Below, piece by piece: positions 15,912-25,406 of a stretch of DNA of 64,000 nucleotides (position 1 is the first letter of the stretch; each line of letters starts with the position of its first letter). Origin of the DNA: Porcincola intestinalis (GTDB taxonomy: Bacteria; Bacillota; Clostridia; Lachnospirales; Lachnospiraceae); contig NZ_VULZ01000002.1 in the NCBI RefSeq assembly GCF_009696445.1, forward strand, positions 1 through 64,000, read 5' to 3'. The translations under genes and the position numbers were made by a program. The notes beneath the pieces are model-generated. The model saw nothing but the letters and a program-made list of their open reading frames with translations. It was not told the origin of the DNA and ran no database searches.

Positions 15912-17105
15912 TTAAAGGCCGCTGAACTTGAATGAGTCAGCAGCCTTGTCGTAGGTTCCTTCGATTGTCTCTCCGGTATTCAGTTCGATCGTGAACAGCG
16001 CCCGGTTCTGCTTCGGCTGGATCTCGTAGCTGCTCAGGGTCCCGACCAGTTCCCCGGTCTTGCCGCTCTTCAGCACATAGTCAAATGCGGCGCTGTAGAA
16101 TCGATCCTCTCCTCCCGCAAACTTGATCAGGTTCGTTGAAACCTGAAGGATATCAAAGGAAGTGGTCACCTCGTGGGAAGTTCCGGATGATCCGCCTGAG
16201 TAGCCGCCTCCTCCATAGTTTCCCGATGAACCTCCGGACGAGGTTCCGGTTCCTGCCTGCGAATTGTCCGAAGATGAGGATGCAGTCTCGCTCTGGGAAG
16301 TCTCACTTTCCCGTTCCACTTCAGTAAAGAGATATTTCTTCTCCTTCGAGTAATACACAGCAAGTGCTTCCCACCTCGGATCATTGTTGAAATAGATATA
16401 GTGGTAAACCTGACCCTCATCCTTCTCACCCTTGTACTCTTCTTCTGAAAATGTTACATCGGTCACTCCCTGATACTCGGACATTGCCGAGCTGATGTGA
16501 AGCTGGTCCCCCAGCTGCTGAAGAAATACCTGATCATCAAACTGTCCGCTGTAGGACTGAAGAATGGAAGCCGTCAGTCCGTGGATCGTCAGATTGTAGG
16601 GATTGGTCTCCGGCGTCTCCATCATCGTCTCCGGTTCTGTCGATGCCTCCGGAGCTTTCTGCTCCTCCGGCCGTTTTTCCTCGTCTGAGAACTTCAGGTT
16701 CACCAGGACATCCTCATCCGGCATGACAAAGTTGATCCTCTTGTTGCTGCCATCCGCATCATTCACCAGGTAGGAATAGCTGGTAGAAATGTCATTGGTG
16801 GCGTTGATCGATACGTCGTCGAAATACTTACCCTCGACCGGGTGGACCACCAGGGCAACCATTTCCTGCGGAGTGACGGAGAGCATCAGCTTCTCGTCAT
16901 CCTCCTTTGAAAAGAGTTTCTTGTCATATTCGATGCTGCCGTCCGCGCTCTTGTAGATCAGAACGCTGTGCTTTGCCGCTTCTGTCTCGACCGGTGTCTT
17001 CGGCTTCCGGACGATAAAATTCAGTGTGACAAGCCCGGCAATGGCCGCCGCCATCACGACCCCTGTGATCAAAAGCGGTTTGTTGTTTCGTCTGTTCGGA
17101 TACAT
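15912..17105 (-). CDS. Membrane-anchored transfer protein, 397 aa
   Basis: The ATG at 17105 follows AGGAGG at eight-base spacing. One transmembrane helix near residues 11-32 (LLITGVVMAAAIAGLVTLNF) is followed by an extracytoplasmic region: a beta-rich domain (YKSADGSIEYDKKLF; LVVHPVEGKYFDDVSINATND), then an alpha/beta segment, a Ser/Gly linker (about 275-315, with SSGGSSGNYGGGGYSGGSSG), and a C-terminal domain (FAGGEDRFYSAAFDYVLKSG, FTIELNTGETIEGTYD) like that of the following gene. It belongs to the type IV secretion operon; an outer-channel role is inferred from topology and position. Confidence 0.6.
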   Translation of the reverse strand: MYPNRRNNKPLLITGVVMAAAIAGLVTLNFIVRKPKTPVETEAAKHSVLIYKSADGSIEYDKKLFSKEDDEKLMLSVTPQEMVALVVHPVEGKYFDDVSINATNDISTSYSYLVNDADGSNKRINFVMPDEDVLVNLKFSDEEKRPEEQKAPEASTEPETMMETPETNPYNLTIHGLTASILQSYSGQFDDQVFLQQLGDQLHISSAMSEYQGVTDVTFSEEEYKGEKDEGQVYHYIYFNNDPRWEALAVYYSKEKKYLFTEVERESETSQSETASSSSDNSQAGTGTSSGGSSGNYGGGGYSGGSSGTSHEVTTSFDILQVSTNLIKFAGGEDRFYSAAFDYVLKSGKTGELVGTLSSYEIQPKQNRALFTIELNTGETIEGTYDKAADSFKFSGL

Positions 17106-17118
17106 GTCCGTCTCCTCC

Positions 17119-17772
17119 TCATCTGTTGTAGGCATAGACACTGTAGAAGTCGTATGCCTTGCTGTACACGACGATGTAGTCCTGCGAGTAGGTCTTCTCT
17201 CCTGACTTTGTGAAGACCCTCACCATGCAGCGGATCTCATCGTCCGTCTCGTCGAGCATTTCCTTCAGCTCCACTTTTGTCACCGTATAGAGGTCGCCGT
17301 AAGCCTGATAGAAATGGTCCGAGATGGCATGGTCAAACTCGACCGCACGATCTCCGATAAAAGCCTCCTGCACACCGGAGTAGGCTTCAGTGATTTCGGG
17401 GTGAAAGGACTGGCGGAACCTCTGAAGGCCCTCGTCCTGCTCTTCCTTCTGTTTCTGAACCTCCTCATCAGTGACCGGAAGTCTGTCAGAGCCAGAAGAT
17501 GCAGAAGGATTCTGCTTCGCCTCTTCCCTGGCTTTGTCTTCCTTCGGCCGTACATCACCATCATCGTTTTCTGTTTCAGAAACATCTCTCCCGCCTAATG
17601 TTTCTGCATATCCCGGCCCGCTTTCTGTCGCAGCCTCCGTCTGCTCCGTCTCCGTATCAAGACCATCCACCAATTTGCTCGATCCAAGATCGATCAGGTA
17701 TGGCAGGTAGACCGAGATCAGAACGGCAATGCAGAAGATCAGAATGTAACTTCGCAGTTTCTTTTTATCCAT
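17119..17772 (-). CDS. Membrane-anchored transfer protein, 217 aa
   Basis: From the ATG at 17772 (AGGAG upstream) the protein has a basic N-terminus, one transmembrane helix (about 9-27, ILIFCIAVLISVYLPYLI), a Glu/Thr/Lys-rich linker, and a C-terminal domain of about 100 residues (FHPEITEAYSGVQEAF; FYQAYGDLYTVTKVELKEML; CMVRVFTKSGEKTYSQDYIV). The latter looks like an NTF2-like fold seen in VirB8/TcpC-type proteins. It lies between the NlpC/P60 gene, which it overlaps slightly within the leader, and the 397-residue transfer protein. Confidence 0.6.
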   Translation of the reverse strand: MDKKKLRSYILIFCIAVLISVYLPYLIDLGSSKLVDGLDTETEQTEAATESGPGYAETLGGRDVSETENDDGDVRPKEDKAREEAKQNPSASSGSDRLPVTDEEVQKQKEEQDEGLQRFRQSFHPEITEAYSGVQEAFIGDRAVEFDHAISDHFYQAYGDLYTVTKVELKEMLDETDDEIRCMVRVFTKSGEKTYSQDYIVVYSKAYDFYSVYAYNR

Positions 17773-17785
17773 GCGCTTTCTCCTT

Positions 17786-19915
17786 TCATGCTCCGAAGAA
17801 CCAGTTGCCGCCGATCTGGACTGCATTCGCCCCTGTTGTCTTTCCTTTCCTGCTCCGGAAACTCGTGAAGCTGTGGTTGCGGATTCCGCGTCTCAGACAG
17901 TCATCGACCGCCTGCTTCACATAGTCCGGAACATTGCCGTTCAATCTGGATTTCCAGTATCTGTCCATCGAATAGCAGTACTGGCCCGGAGCGGTCAGCT
18001 GACTCAGTGCGTTACCGCCTTCATATCCCCACTTGCCGGATTCGGTCCGGTTCATGGCTGAGGAAATGACTGCCAGTGCACCCTGATAGGATCCGTTGTC
18101 TTCCTGAGCGACGATTGCCCAGATAAGCTCCATCTGCTTCTGCGAATACTCTGTCCCATCCGTCCGGAAGCCTGTCTCAGCGATTCCTTCGTTTTCATCC
18201 TGAAGGATGATGTAACGCCTGATTGAAGTAATGGGCATGAAGTCCACGTTGCTGATCATGGGGCCGGTTCCCGGATTCTCCGCTGTGTTGTAGGAATGGC
18301 CGCTACAGTGAACGACCTTGCCGTCTCCCAGATAAATGCCCACATGCGGATTGCTTCCCCAGTAGACGACGTCTCCTGGCTGAGCGTCCGACACATCCGG
18401 AACGATCTCTCCATTTGCCCCCTGGTCCTGTGCGATCCTCGGGAGATTGATCCCGAAAGAACTGAAGATACTCTGCACAAAGCCTGAGCAGTCCGCACCA
18501 TAGCTGAGACTCGTTCCGCCCCAGACATAAGGGATTTTCCCGACAAAGGTCGTCGCGTACTCTGCAATCTCCTCTCCCATCGATGATGCCGCAGGCTTGA
18601 CCGAGCTCAGCGAAAAGTAAAGGGAACGGTTGTCCTCCGGATTGATCAGTTCCGTTGCGAGATTCTCATTTCCCGAATCCTGTAGGATGCTCGCAACACT
18701 GCCTCCGCTGAAAAGATCCGACCTACGGATAAATCCACGGACATCGCCTGACTCGACAAAGTACCAGTCTTTTTCGTCTTGAGGTTCCGCCAGGATGTAG
18801 ACAAGACTTCCTGACTGGACCTCACCGACTGCTCTTGCATTCTCTTTCGGGTACTCCAATACCTTTGCCTTTGTCAGGACAAGGGCGGAATCCTTATCAG
18901 CCAGAACATCCTTCGTAGTCGTCTGCGTGTAGGTGAAGGCTCTGTTGTCAGCGATCTCAATATCAGACGTCGCAGTCTCAAACCCCTTCTCCCCGATCAG
19001 GTCCACCATCTCAGTCGTATCGCTTCCCGACTCCAGCTTGGAAGAAGGAATAAAGCCTCTGACATCGCCGGACTCCACATAGGACCAGTCGCCGATGGAC
19101 TTCAGCACACAGACCAGTCCGAAGAATGGGATCTCACCGACAATGGCTGACTTCTGATCCGGCTGTTCGTAGATCCGGTTGCTTCTTTCTCCCTGAGCGA
19201 TTGCATACTGCTTTTTTACCTGAGAGAAACGGAAATCTCTCCTGAAGTACCAGCTCGGGTCCCAGTAGCTGCCGTTGTAGTAATAGCTGCCATCGGAATA
19301 GTCTTCTTCCGTCTCGGATTCTGATTCCTCCTCCGGTATTTCATCGAGTAAGATCTCCGTCTCAGATTCTGTTTCCGGTTCTGTCTCTGTCTCCTCTTTG
19401 TCGGAGATCTCTGTGCCTGTTTCTGTCTGAAGTTCACTTTCCTGTTCTGTTTCCGACACCCTTTCGCTGGATCTCTCTGACTCAGATACTCCCGACGGCG
19501 ATTCTGTTCCTTTCTCACTTTCCTTTCCGGATTCAGTCTCCGGAGGACTCTCCGTTCCTTCTCCCTGATTCTCCGACGGTTTTGTTTCTGTCTCAGGCAT
19601 CTGTTCCTTCTCCGCTGCCTTCTCCGTAGACGGATCTGTTTCCTCAGGTAAGGCCGGAGCTGTTTCCGTGGCTGCTGTCTCATCACTTTCCGCTTCCTTT
19701 TCTGCGTTGTTTTCTGTCTGTCCGGCTGACTGCGTTTCCACAGGGCTTTCTGTGAGCGGTACCGGCAGCGTTTCTGTTGAAGGTATCCTCTCCGCAGCAA
19801 TCACCAGCCGCTCCGCTTCCGTCTCAGCCGCTGGCACAGAAAAGCAGCCGCCCGTGACCGTAGTCATAAGAACGGCTGCTCCTGAAAGCAACGCTGTTAT
19901 TCTTTTGAATTTCAT
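17786..19915 (-). CDS. Secreted NlpC/P60 plus cell-wall hydrolase with SH3 repeats
   Basis: 709 residues. A signal peptide (ITALLSGAAVLMTTVTGGCF) is followed by about 170 residues of Glu/Ser/Thr-rich low complexity, then two or three bacterial SH3-type wall-binding modules (about 235-420; each with VESGDVRGFI). An NlpC/P60 peptidase domain follows, with its Cys in YGADCSGFVQSIF and His in NPHVGIYLG. The last 110 residues form a second hydrolase-like module (IWAIVAQEDNGSYQGALAVI; GIRNHSFTSFRSRKGK). Such enzymes open the peptidoglycan for the conjugation channel. The C-terminal module is shared with the next gene upstream. Confidence 0.85.
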   Translation of the reverse strand: MKFKRITALLSGAAVLMTTVTGGCFSVPAAETEAERLVIAAERIPSTETLPVPLTESPVETQSAGQTENNAEKEAESDETAATETAPALPEETDPSTEKAAEKEQMPETETKPSENQGEGTESPPETESGKESEKGTESPSGVSESERSSERVSETEQESELQTETGTEISDKEETETEPETESETEILLDEIPEEESESETEEDYSDGSYYYNGSYWDPSWYFRRDFRFSQVKKQYAIAQGERSNRIYEQPDQKSAIVGEIPFFGLVCVLKSIGDWSYVESGDVRGFIPSSKLESGSDTTEMVDLIGEKGFETATSDIEIADNRAFTYTQTTTKDVLADKDSALVLTKAKVLEYPKENARAVGEVQSGSLVYILAEPQDEKDWYFVESGDVRGFIRRSDLFSGGSVASILQDSGNENLATELINPEDNRSLYFSLSSVKPAASSMGEEIAEYATTFVGKIPYVWGGTSLSYGADCSGFVQSIFSSFGINLPRIAQDQGANGEIVPDVSDAQPGDVVYWGSNPHVGIYLGDGKVVHCSGHSYNTAENPGTGPMISNVDFMPITSIRRYIILQDENEGIAETGFRTDGTEYSQKQMELIWAIVAQEDNGSYQGALAVISSAMNRTESGKWGYEGGNALSQLTAPGQYCYSMDRYWKSRLNGNVPDYVKQAVDDCLRRGIRNHSFTSFRSRKGKTTGANAVQIGGNWFFGA

Positions 19916-19943
19916 GATGTTTCTCTACACGCTCCTTTCCGTG

Positions 19944-22202
19944 TTAATGGCCAAAGAACCAGTTGCCGCCGATCTGTACTGCATCCGCTCCGGTCGTCTT
20001 GCCTTTCGTGCTCCGGAAGCTCGTGTAGCTGTGGTTGCGCTTCCCTTTCTTCAGGCAGTCATTTACCGCCTGCTTCACATAATCCGGGACATTTCCTCCC
20101 AGTCTTGCCTGCCAGTAGGTATCGTTGCTGTAACAATACTGTCCTGGTGCGGTAAGCTGTGCCAGAGCGTTGCTGCCCTCGTAGCTCCAGGTAGGTGATT
20201 CGACCCGGTTCATGGCGGATGAAATGACCGCCAGAGCTCCTTTGTAGGAACCGTTGTCTTCCTGCGCGACGATCGCCCAAATCAGTTCCAGATCCGACTG
20301 AGAATAGTTGGTAGCATCCGTCCTGTGACCGTACGTCCCCATGCCTCCAAGCCCTCCGGAAATGTTTCCCCGCCCGGCTACGTCAGCGGTCAGTACTCTC
20401 CTCACCTCGAAATACTGATGATACTCATTCGAGATGTGGACACCGCCGGACTGGTGAATGATCTGATTGTTCCCGATGTAAATGGAAACATGCGTGGATC
20501 CATTTCCATTCGGCTGACCTTTTACATGAGCGCCTGTGCGGTAGTAGATCAGGACATCTCCCGGTTTTGCCTGGGCGAGAGAATCATAGGCGATATGCGT
20601 TCCCGCCTGAGACTCCATAGCTCCGGTATCTCCGCCGATCTCGTATCCGAAATGGTTGAATACCCCGTGCACAAAACCGGAGCAGTCGCATCCGCTCTGC
20701 CATGCGGTCGGGCTGCCTCCATGGCCGCCACCCCATACATAAGGGATTTTTCCGATCCACTGCTTGGCATACTCGATCAGTTCCGTCGCGTCCGTGTAGG
20801 CATAGACTTCATTGTCCTCATAAGAGGTGGCGGTAACTGTTCCCATGATTGGAATGAACATCATCAGAAATGGCAGGATCAGTACCATCAGAAGCGGGAT
20901 GATCAGGATGACAAGTTTCTTTCTGACCAGTGCCCGGATCGCCTTGAGTGCGTCTTCCGCCATCTTCCTCAGAGCTTTGGCTCCCTTCGCCATAAGACCG
21001 AAGGATTGACCTGCCTGCTGTGTCATTGCCCGGCTCTGTTCATCCTCTTGCATCTGCTCATTCCGGAACTTCTGCATCTGGAATCTCTTTGCCAGGGAAC
21101 TTACATCCGCCTTGGAAAGTTTGCCTGTCAGCTGCTTCCGGTACTCTCCTTTGACTGCTTTTCGTACCTGTTTTTCATAGGCAAGCTGGGCGGCAGCCTT
21201 CTGACCGTCTGAGGAAAATCCTGCATCCTTCAGGATCTGACTGTAAGCTCCGGAAAACCCTCTCTCCAGGTAAGCGGTTCGAAGGGAAGCGCTCTGCAGG
21301 GCCCTGCTGTTTGCTCTGTCCACCCTGCCGGCACTCACCGCTCGAATGGCCTTCTGAATATCAGCTTTCTCTTTCTTTGTTCTTGCACCAGCAAGAAGGC
21401 GCTGCTGGTAAGAAATAGCTCCCGGATGGCCTTGCAAAGTCTTGTTCTTCAACGCATCGCCATTTATCGATATTTTATTATTTCCTGATTCGGTATTTAT
21501 CGATACGTTATTTCTGACGCCTGAACTTGTCCTTGCACCTGATATTAGGCTCGGATCGGAACCCGCTCTGAGGCCTGTTTGGGAGCCCGCTTTTGGGCCT
21601 GCCCTTGGCCTGGCCGATTCTCTCCTTGCTTCCTCCTTCTTTGCTGCCACTTTCTGAATAAGTCCACTTGATTCACTCTTATCTTTGCTGCCCGGAAAAA
21701 CAGACTCAATCGACGCATCGTTTTCTTTATCCCTGCGAAGCGTGGTTGAAAATATTCCCTGGCTTTTAAGAGTTTCTCTTCCCTCAGTAGTCCTCTTCGT
21801 TTTTTCCTGCAGACGGTATTTCAAGGCAGACGTCTGTTTTCTTTCCGCCCGAGGTCCAGACGATATCCTCTGCCCGGACGCCGCCATCCGCCTGATCCCG
21901 TTCTGATCCTTTGCATCCAGCCTTACCGCGGTCTTTGCCATAGCTCCACTCTGGATCTTCCGGTCAACCTTCTTCTCTATCTCAGACAGAACCTGTTCCC
22001 GCTGTCTTTGAGGCATGGAAAACAGTACCTTCCGATACTTCTCCGGAAGCTCTGCGATCACCTCCTCTCGGAGAGCAAAGGAGCCTCTGATCTTCATGGA
22101 AGAAATCTGCCGCAGCTGCTGATCCGGATTCTGAAAGGACGGTCCCTTCTGCTGACGGATCCGAACATCCATCGCCGTCTTCATCTGGCGCATGATTCTC
22201 AC
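19944..22202 (-). CDS. Membrane-bound NlpC/P60 hydrolase (CD1108/Orf14-like)
   Basis: 752 residues: a long basic cytoplasmic region (1-405) rich in Arg, Lys, Ala and Gln; a strongly hydrophobic segment (about 405-440, KLVILIIPLLMVLILPFLMM); and an outside NlpC/P60 domain with Cys in SGCDCSGFVHGVF and His in STHVSIYIG. A C-terminal module of about 110 residues follows, nearly identical in plan to that of the 709-residue protein (both end QIGGNWFFG). It corresponds to the wall hydrolase/VirB1 position of Clostridia conjugation operons. The ribosome site is AAGGTGAG. The toxin-antitoxin pair is inserted antisense just upstream. Confidence 0.85.
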   Translation of the reverse strand: MRIMRQMKTAMDVRIRQQKGPSFQNPDQQLRQISSMKIRGSFALREEVIAELPEKYRKVLFSMPQRQREQVLSEIEKKVDRKIQSGAMAKTAVRLDAKDQNGIRRMAASGQRISSGPRAERKQTSALKYRLQEKTKRTTEGRETLKSQGIFSTTLRRDKENDASIESVFPGSKDKSESSGLIQKVAAKKEEARRESARPRAGPKAGSQTGLRAGSDPSLISGARTSSGVRNNVSINTESGNNKISINGDALKNKTLQGHPGAISYQQRLLAGARTKKEKADIQKAIRAVSAGRVDRANSRALQSASLRTAYLERGFSGAYSQILKDAGFSSDGQKAAAQLAYEKQVRKAVKGEYRKQLTGKLSKADVSSLAKRFQMQKFRNEQMQEDEQSRAMTQQAGQSFGLMAKGAKALRKMAEDALKAIRALVRKKLVILIIPLLMVLILPFLMMFIPIMGTVTATSYEDNEVYAYTDATELIEYAKQWIGKIPYVWGGGHGGSPTAWQSGCDCSGFVHGVFNHFGYEIGGDTGAMESQAGTHIAYDSLAQAKPGDVLIYYRTGAHVKGQPNGNGSTHVSIYIGNNQIIHQSGGVHISNEYHQYFEVRRVLTADVAGRGNISGGLGGMGTYGHRTDATNYSQSDLELIWAIVAQEDNGSYKGALAVISSAMNRVESPTWSYEGSNALAQLTAPGQYCYSNDTYWQARLGGNVPDYVKQAVNDCLKKGKRNHSYTSFRSTKGKTTGADAVQIGGNWFFGH

Positions 22203-22219
22203 CTTCTTTCAATTTGTTC

Positions 22220-22279
22220 TTGCATCATCATGAAACTCGGATAAAATAAAAGTAGGGGTTCCCTACTTCCCTACTTTTT
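22220..22279 (+). promoter_or_regulatory. Promoter and operator of the AbrB/PIN toxin-antitoxin pair
   Basis: TTGCAT (22220-22225), a 16-base spacer and TAAAAT (22242-22247) form a plausible sigma-A promoter. Immediately after it AGTAGGG-gtt-CCCTACT (22251-22267) is a perfect inverted repeat, followed by a second CCCTACTT copy. This overlaps the expected transcription start and suits autorepression by the AbrB-type antitoxin. GGAGGT lies eight bases before the ATG at 22295. Confidence 0.6.
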
Positions 22280-22294
22280 CTGGAGGTATTTCAT

Positions 22295-22570
22295 ATGAAC
22301 AGCACGGTATTGGTTAATGATGCAAAGGTCATGTCCAAAGGACAGATCACCATCCCGAAGAACATCCGGGAAGCTCTCGGTGTCACAACTGGTGACCGCG
22401 TTACATTTCTTGTTGAAAACGGCACAATCACGATTATGAATTCCGCTGTCTATGCCCTGAAGAAATTCCAGAGCCAAATGGCTGGTGAGGCAGAAAAAGC
22501 CGGATTGTTCTCAGAGGAGGATGTCGCAGACTGGATCACACGATCCCGCAGGGAGGAGAACGCTGAATGA
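22295..22570 (+). CDS. AbrB/MazE-type antitoxin
   Basis: 91 residues. The N-terminal swapped-hairpin DNA-binding domain is clear: VMSKGQITIPKNIREALGV, then GDRVTFLVENGTITIMN. The C-terminal half is a helical tail expected to wrap the toxin (FQSQMAGEAEKAGLFSEEDV). The last four bases overlap the toxin start (ATGA), the classic coupling of antitoxin to toxin. A palindromic site overlaps its promoter. It is one of the few plus-strand genes, lying antisense in the transfer operon. Confidence 0.85.
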   Translation: MNSTVLVNDAKVMSKGQITIPKNIREALGVTTGDRVTFLVENGTITIMNSAVYALKKFQSQMAGEAEKAGLFSEEDVADWITRSRREENAE

Positions 22571-22971
22571 AGATCATGCTTGATACCAACATCCTGATAT
22601 CAGCTGCACTTTTCCCTCGTGGTACGGTGGCAAAAGCACTTCTGAAAGCTCTGAACCCTCCTTTTGAGCCAGTGGTCTGTGATTACGTGGTTGATGAACT
22701 CCGCCGGAAATTCAGGGAAAAGTTTCCCGACCGGATGACTGAACTGGAAGCTTTTTTATACAATGCTCTTTCATTCATCACTGTTGTAGAAACTCCTGAT
22801 ATCAAGGTGGAACAGGAAGCTTCCATTCGTGACCCTAAGGACCGCCCTATTCTCAGAGCAGCACTCAATGCCCATGCAGACCTGTTTCTTACAGGTGACA
22901 AAGATTTTCTGGAATCTTCTGTAAAAGATCCTCGAATCATTAGTGTCACAGAGTTTCTGAATCAGGTATGA
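22567..22971 (+). CDS. PIN-domain toxin (VapC-like)
   Basis: 134 residues with the PIN ribonuclease layout of COG1569 toxins: MLDTNILISAAL with the first Asp near residue 6, a central acidic residue in VVDELRRKFREKF, and a C-terminal RDPKDRPILRAALNA...LTGDKDF segment supplying the remaining Asp. These enzymes cleave RNA and are neutralised by the preceding AbrB-type protein. The coding end overlaps the 3' end of virB4 on the other strand by 10 bp, so the pair is wedged tightly between transfer genes. A stabilisation role for the element is inferred. Confidence 0.85.
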   Translation: MKIMLDTNILISAALFPRGTVAKALLKALNPPFEPVVCDYVVDELRRKFREKFPDRMTELEAFLYNALSFITVVETPDIKVEQEASIRDPKDRPILRAALNAHADLFLTGDKDFLESSVKDPRIISVTEFLNQV

Positions 22972-25400
22972 TTATCCAGCTGCCCATACAGGAACTCCGG
23001 CTTTTTCACTTCTCCCTTCACCCGGTTTTTCCGGATCTTCGCCAGTTCATGGAAGTTGGTGTTGAAGAGCTGGTACATGGCGGAATCCTTTGGAAGTCTT
23101 CCGTCACAGGGAATGACCCTGTTTCCAAACTTGAGCAACCCGCATCCGCAGTCCGGATTGCTGATATACTGCATCAGGTTCGGTGAGATCCCGAGCTCTG
23201 TTTCAAGCAGGTGTCTCTCGTTCTCCTTCAGGTTCAGGAGCATCAGAAACTCGCTGTTGCAGAGCATCGACTCGACCGCCGTCGTTGTCAGAAGGTCCGC
23301 CACATTCTGCGTGATCGCTGTGCAGAGACCGCCCATCTTTCGTACCTCTCTCCAGATCTTCTCCAGGTAGGCCGCGGAGTACTGATTGTGGGAGAGATTA
23401 TGGAACTCATCTATGAATACCCATGTGCATCTCCCTTTCTTTGCGTTTTCCGCGATTCTTGATCTCACGGACTCCAGCATGATGATGATTCCCATGCCGG
23501 ATTGGGAACGGTCGATGTCCGCCATCCCGTATGCAGTGAAACGATTCTTCGTATTCACATTTGTCGGCTTGGAAAACATGTTCATGGCACCGGTAACAAA
23601 CAGTTCCATAGAAAGAGCCAGCGCCTGCGCCCGTACCTCCGGCTGCTCTTTCAGAATCTCGTAGAACTCCACCAGAGTCGGCGTCCTGAAGTTCTTCTCC
23701 CCGACGCCCCTATAGATCTGCTGAACCACACGGCCGATGATGGAATTGTCCTCCGGCTCCATGCTGTTCTCCTTGATCTGTGAAAAGATGGAGAGCATCA
23801 GGTTGGTCTTGTCCTTCAAGAACGTCGACCTGGAATCCATGTACTGCAGGGTGTCCGTGTCCAACGGATTGATGTAGTGTTTCGACGTCGAGGAGAAATC
23901 GATGAACTGACCGCGGAAGTAATCACAGATTGCTTCGTACTCATTCATCGGGTCGATGACGATGATGTCGTCATCCGTCGTCAGAAATATCTCCGTGATC
24001 TCTTTCTTGGTCTCCATGCCCTTGCCTGAACCGGAAAGGCCCAGGATAAAGCCATTTCCATTCAGCAGCGTCTTCCGATCCCCGATCAGGATGTTGCGGC
24101 TGATCTGGTTGACCCCGTAGGCGATTCCACCCGGCTGATACAACTCATGCACGATGAAGGGTGTAAATGCGGCCAGCGGCTGTGTCAAAAGCGTATACAT
24201 ATTATCGGTTTCCCTGGTTCCGATAGGCGATGCGGTATTGAACGCTTCGATCTGGTTTCCGTAAATGGTATCAAAGTGAAGTCCTTCTCCCTCAGCCGCT
24301 GAGCAGAAAGCAATCACATTGCTTTCAAGCTCCTGTCTGGTAGCACCGTTGACCACAGCATAAAGCGCCACATAGAACAGCTTCTCGTTATTGTCATTAA
24401 GGACATCCAGCATTTCCTCCACTTCACCTTTTTGCCTTCGGACATCATAGGAGATATCACTTGACCATGCTCCTGCTCTGTTTCGGGTCTCCTGCTGTTT
24501 CTCGATCGTCCTTCCTACATCCATGTACAGGTCAGTAAGCCGTTTTCTCGAGACTTCCATCGGAATCGCCGCAACATCGATGGTCACTGAACACTGAAAG
24601 TTTCCTGAAAGCAGTTTTGCCATGATATTCGGGTTGATCCCACTCGGCAAAGTCGGAAGAAAAAGGACTCTGGAATAACGATTATCAAACTGAAGAGTTG
24701 TCTTATCAGGAGACCCGTCGTCGGATGGATACCCCACGCACTGAGGCGCGACCAGATCTTTCCAGTCCAGTTTTCCCTTTGTAATCTCGTCCCATGTCAC
24801 ATTCAGCTGTCTGTCTTCTCCCATATGCCAGAACGCATACAGATATCGGAGCCGGTCTGCAGCATTCATTGGAATCAGTGCGCTTTCCATCTTGTTAAAA
24901 TTCATCGTGATGTTCGCTTCAATTGACCTGAAATATTCTCTGGCCGATTCAACCGTCTTCTTTTTTACTCTAACCACGAAAATTCTGGTCTGAGTCAGAC
25001 CTGCGTGCCCTTCTGTAACACGCCCGGAAATATACTTGTTGAACGAGTCGATCATTTCAGAGAACTGTCCATTTCTTTCCCTGATGAAAACATCTTTCCT
25101 GATCTGCTCAAGATTCTGATTGTTATTGATCATCAGGATCTTGAAGTTAACATTCAGGCTGTTCAGCAGCATGCAGTACCGTCTCAGAAAATCATCCTTC
25201 TCAAGATCATCCATCGTCGCAAAATTCGTGTCCTGGAACAGATAGGCTTTATCAAACTGAAACTCTGCTCCTCTTGGGCCATCCTCCAGCTGAAAGATTC
25301 CGTCCTCTGCGATCCGGTACACATGGATCAGCTGCTGTACCGTTTTAGGTGGGTGATACAGCGGTCTGGTCAGATCCTTGTAATCTTTCATTGGTCTCAC
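22962..25400 (-). CDS. virB4: VirB4/TraE-type conjugation ATPase
   Basis: 812 residues, the energising ATPase of the type IV channel. The N-terminal half (FQDTNFATMDDLEKDDFLRR; NITMNFNKMESALIP) matches TraE/CagE proteins. The C-terminal motor has its P-loop at 454-461, GLSGSGKG, and a Walker B region TWVFIDEFHNLSHNQYS; then TAITQNVADLL and SEFLMLLNLKENER. The P-loop has GKG where GKS/T is normal. The start is taken as the GTG at 25400 behind GAGGTGA; an ATG three codons later is the alternative. It follows the PrgI gene as usual in these operons. Confidence 0.92.
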   Translation of the reverse strand: MRPMKDYKDLTRPLYHPPKTVQQLIHVYRIAEDGIFQLEDGPRGAEFQFDKAYLFQDTNFATMDDLEKDDFLRRYCMLLNSLNVNFKILMINNNQNLEQIRKDVFIRERNGQFSEMIDSFNKYISGRVTEGHAGLTQTRIFVVRVKKKTVESAREYFRSIEANITMNFNKMESALIPMNAADRLRYLYAFWHMGEDRQLNVTWDEITKGKLDWKDLVAPQCVGYPSDDGSPDKTTLQFDNRYSRVLFLPTLPSGINPNIMAKLLSGNFQCSVTIDVAAIPMEVSRKRLTDLYMDVGRTIEKQQETRNRAGAWSSDISYDVRRQKGEVEEMLDVLNDNNEKLFYVALYAVVNGATRQELESNVIAFCSAAEGEGLHFDTIYGNQIEAFNTASPIGTRETDNMYTLLTQPLAAFTPFIVHELYQPGGIAYGVNQISRNILIGDRKTLLNGNGFILGLSGSGKGMETKKEITEIFLTTDDDIIVIDPMNEYEAICDYFRGQFIDFSSTSKHYINPLDTDTLQYMDSRSTFLKDKTNLMLSIFSQIKENSMEPEDNSIIGRVVQQIYRGVGEKNFRTPTLVEFYEILKEQPEVRAQALALSMELFVTGAMNMFSKPTNVNTKNRFTAYGMADIDRSQSGMGIIIMLESVRSRIAENAKKGRCTWVFIDEFHNLSHNQYSAAYLEKIWREVRKMGGLCTAITQNVADLLTTTAVESMLCNSEFLMLLNLKENERHLLETELGISPNLMQYISNPDCGCGLLKFGNRVIPCDGRLPKDSAMYQLFNTNFHELAKIRKNRVKGEVKKPEFLYGQLDNHT

Positions 25401-25406
25401 TTGCCG

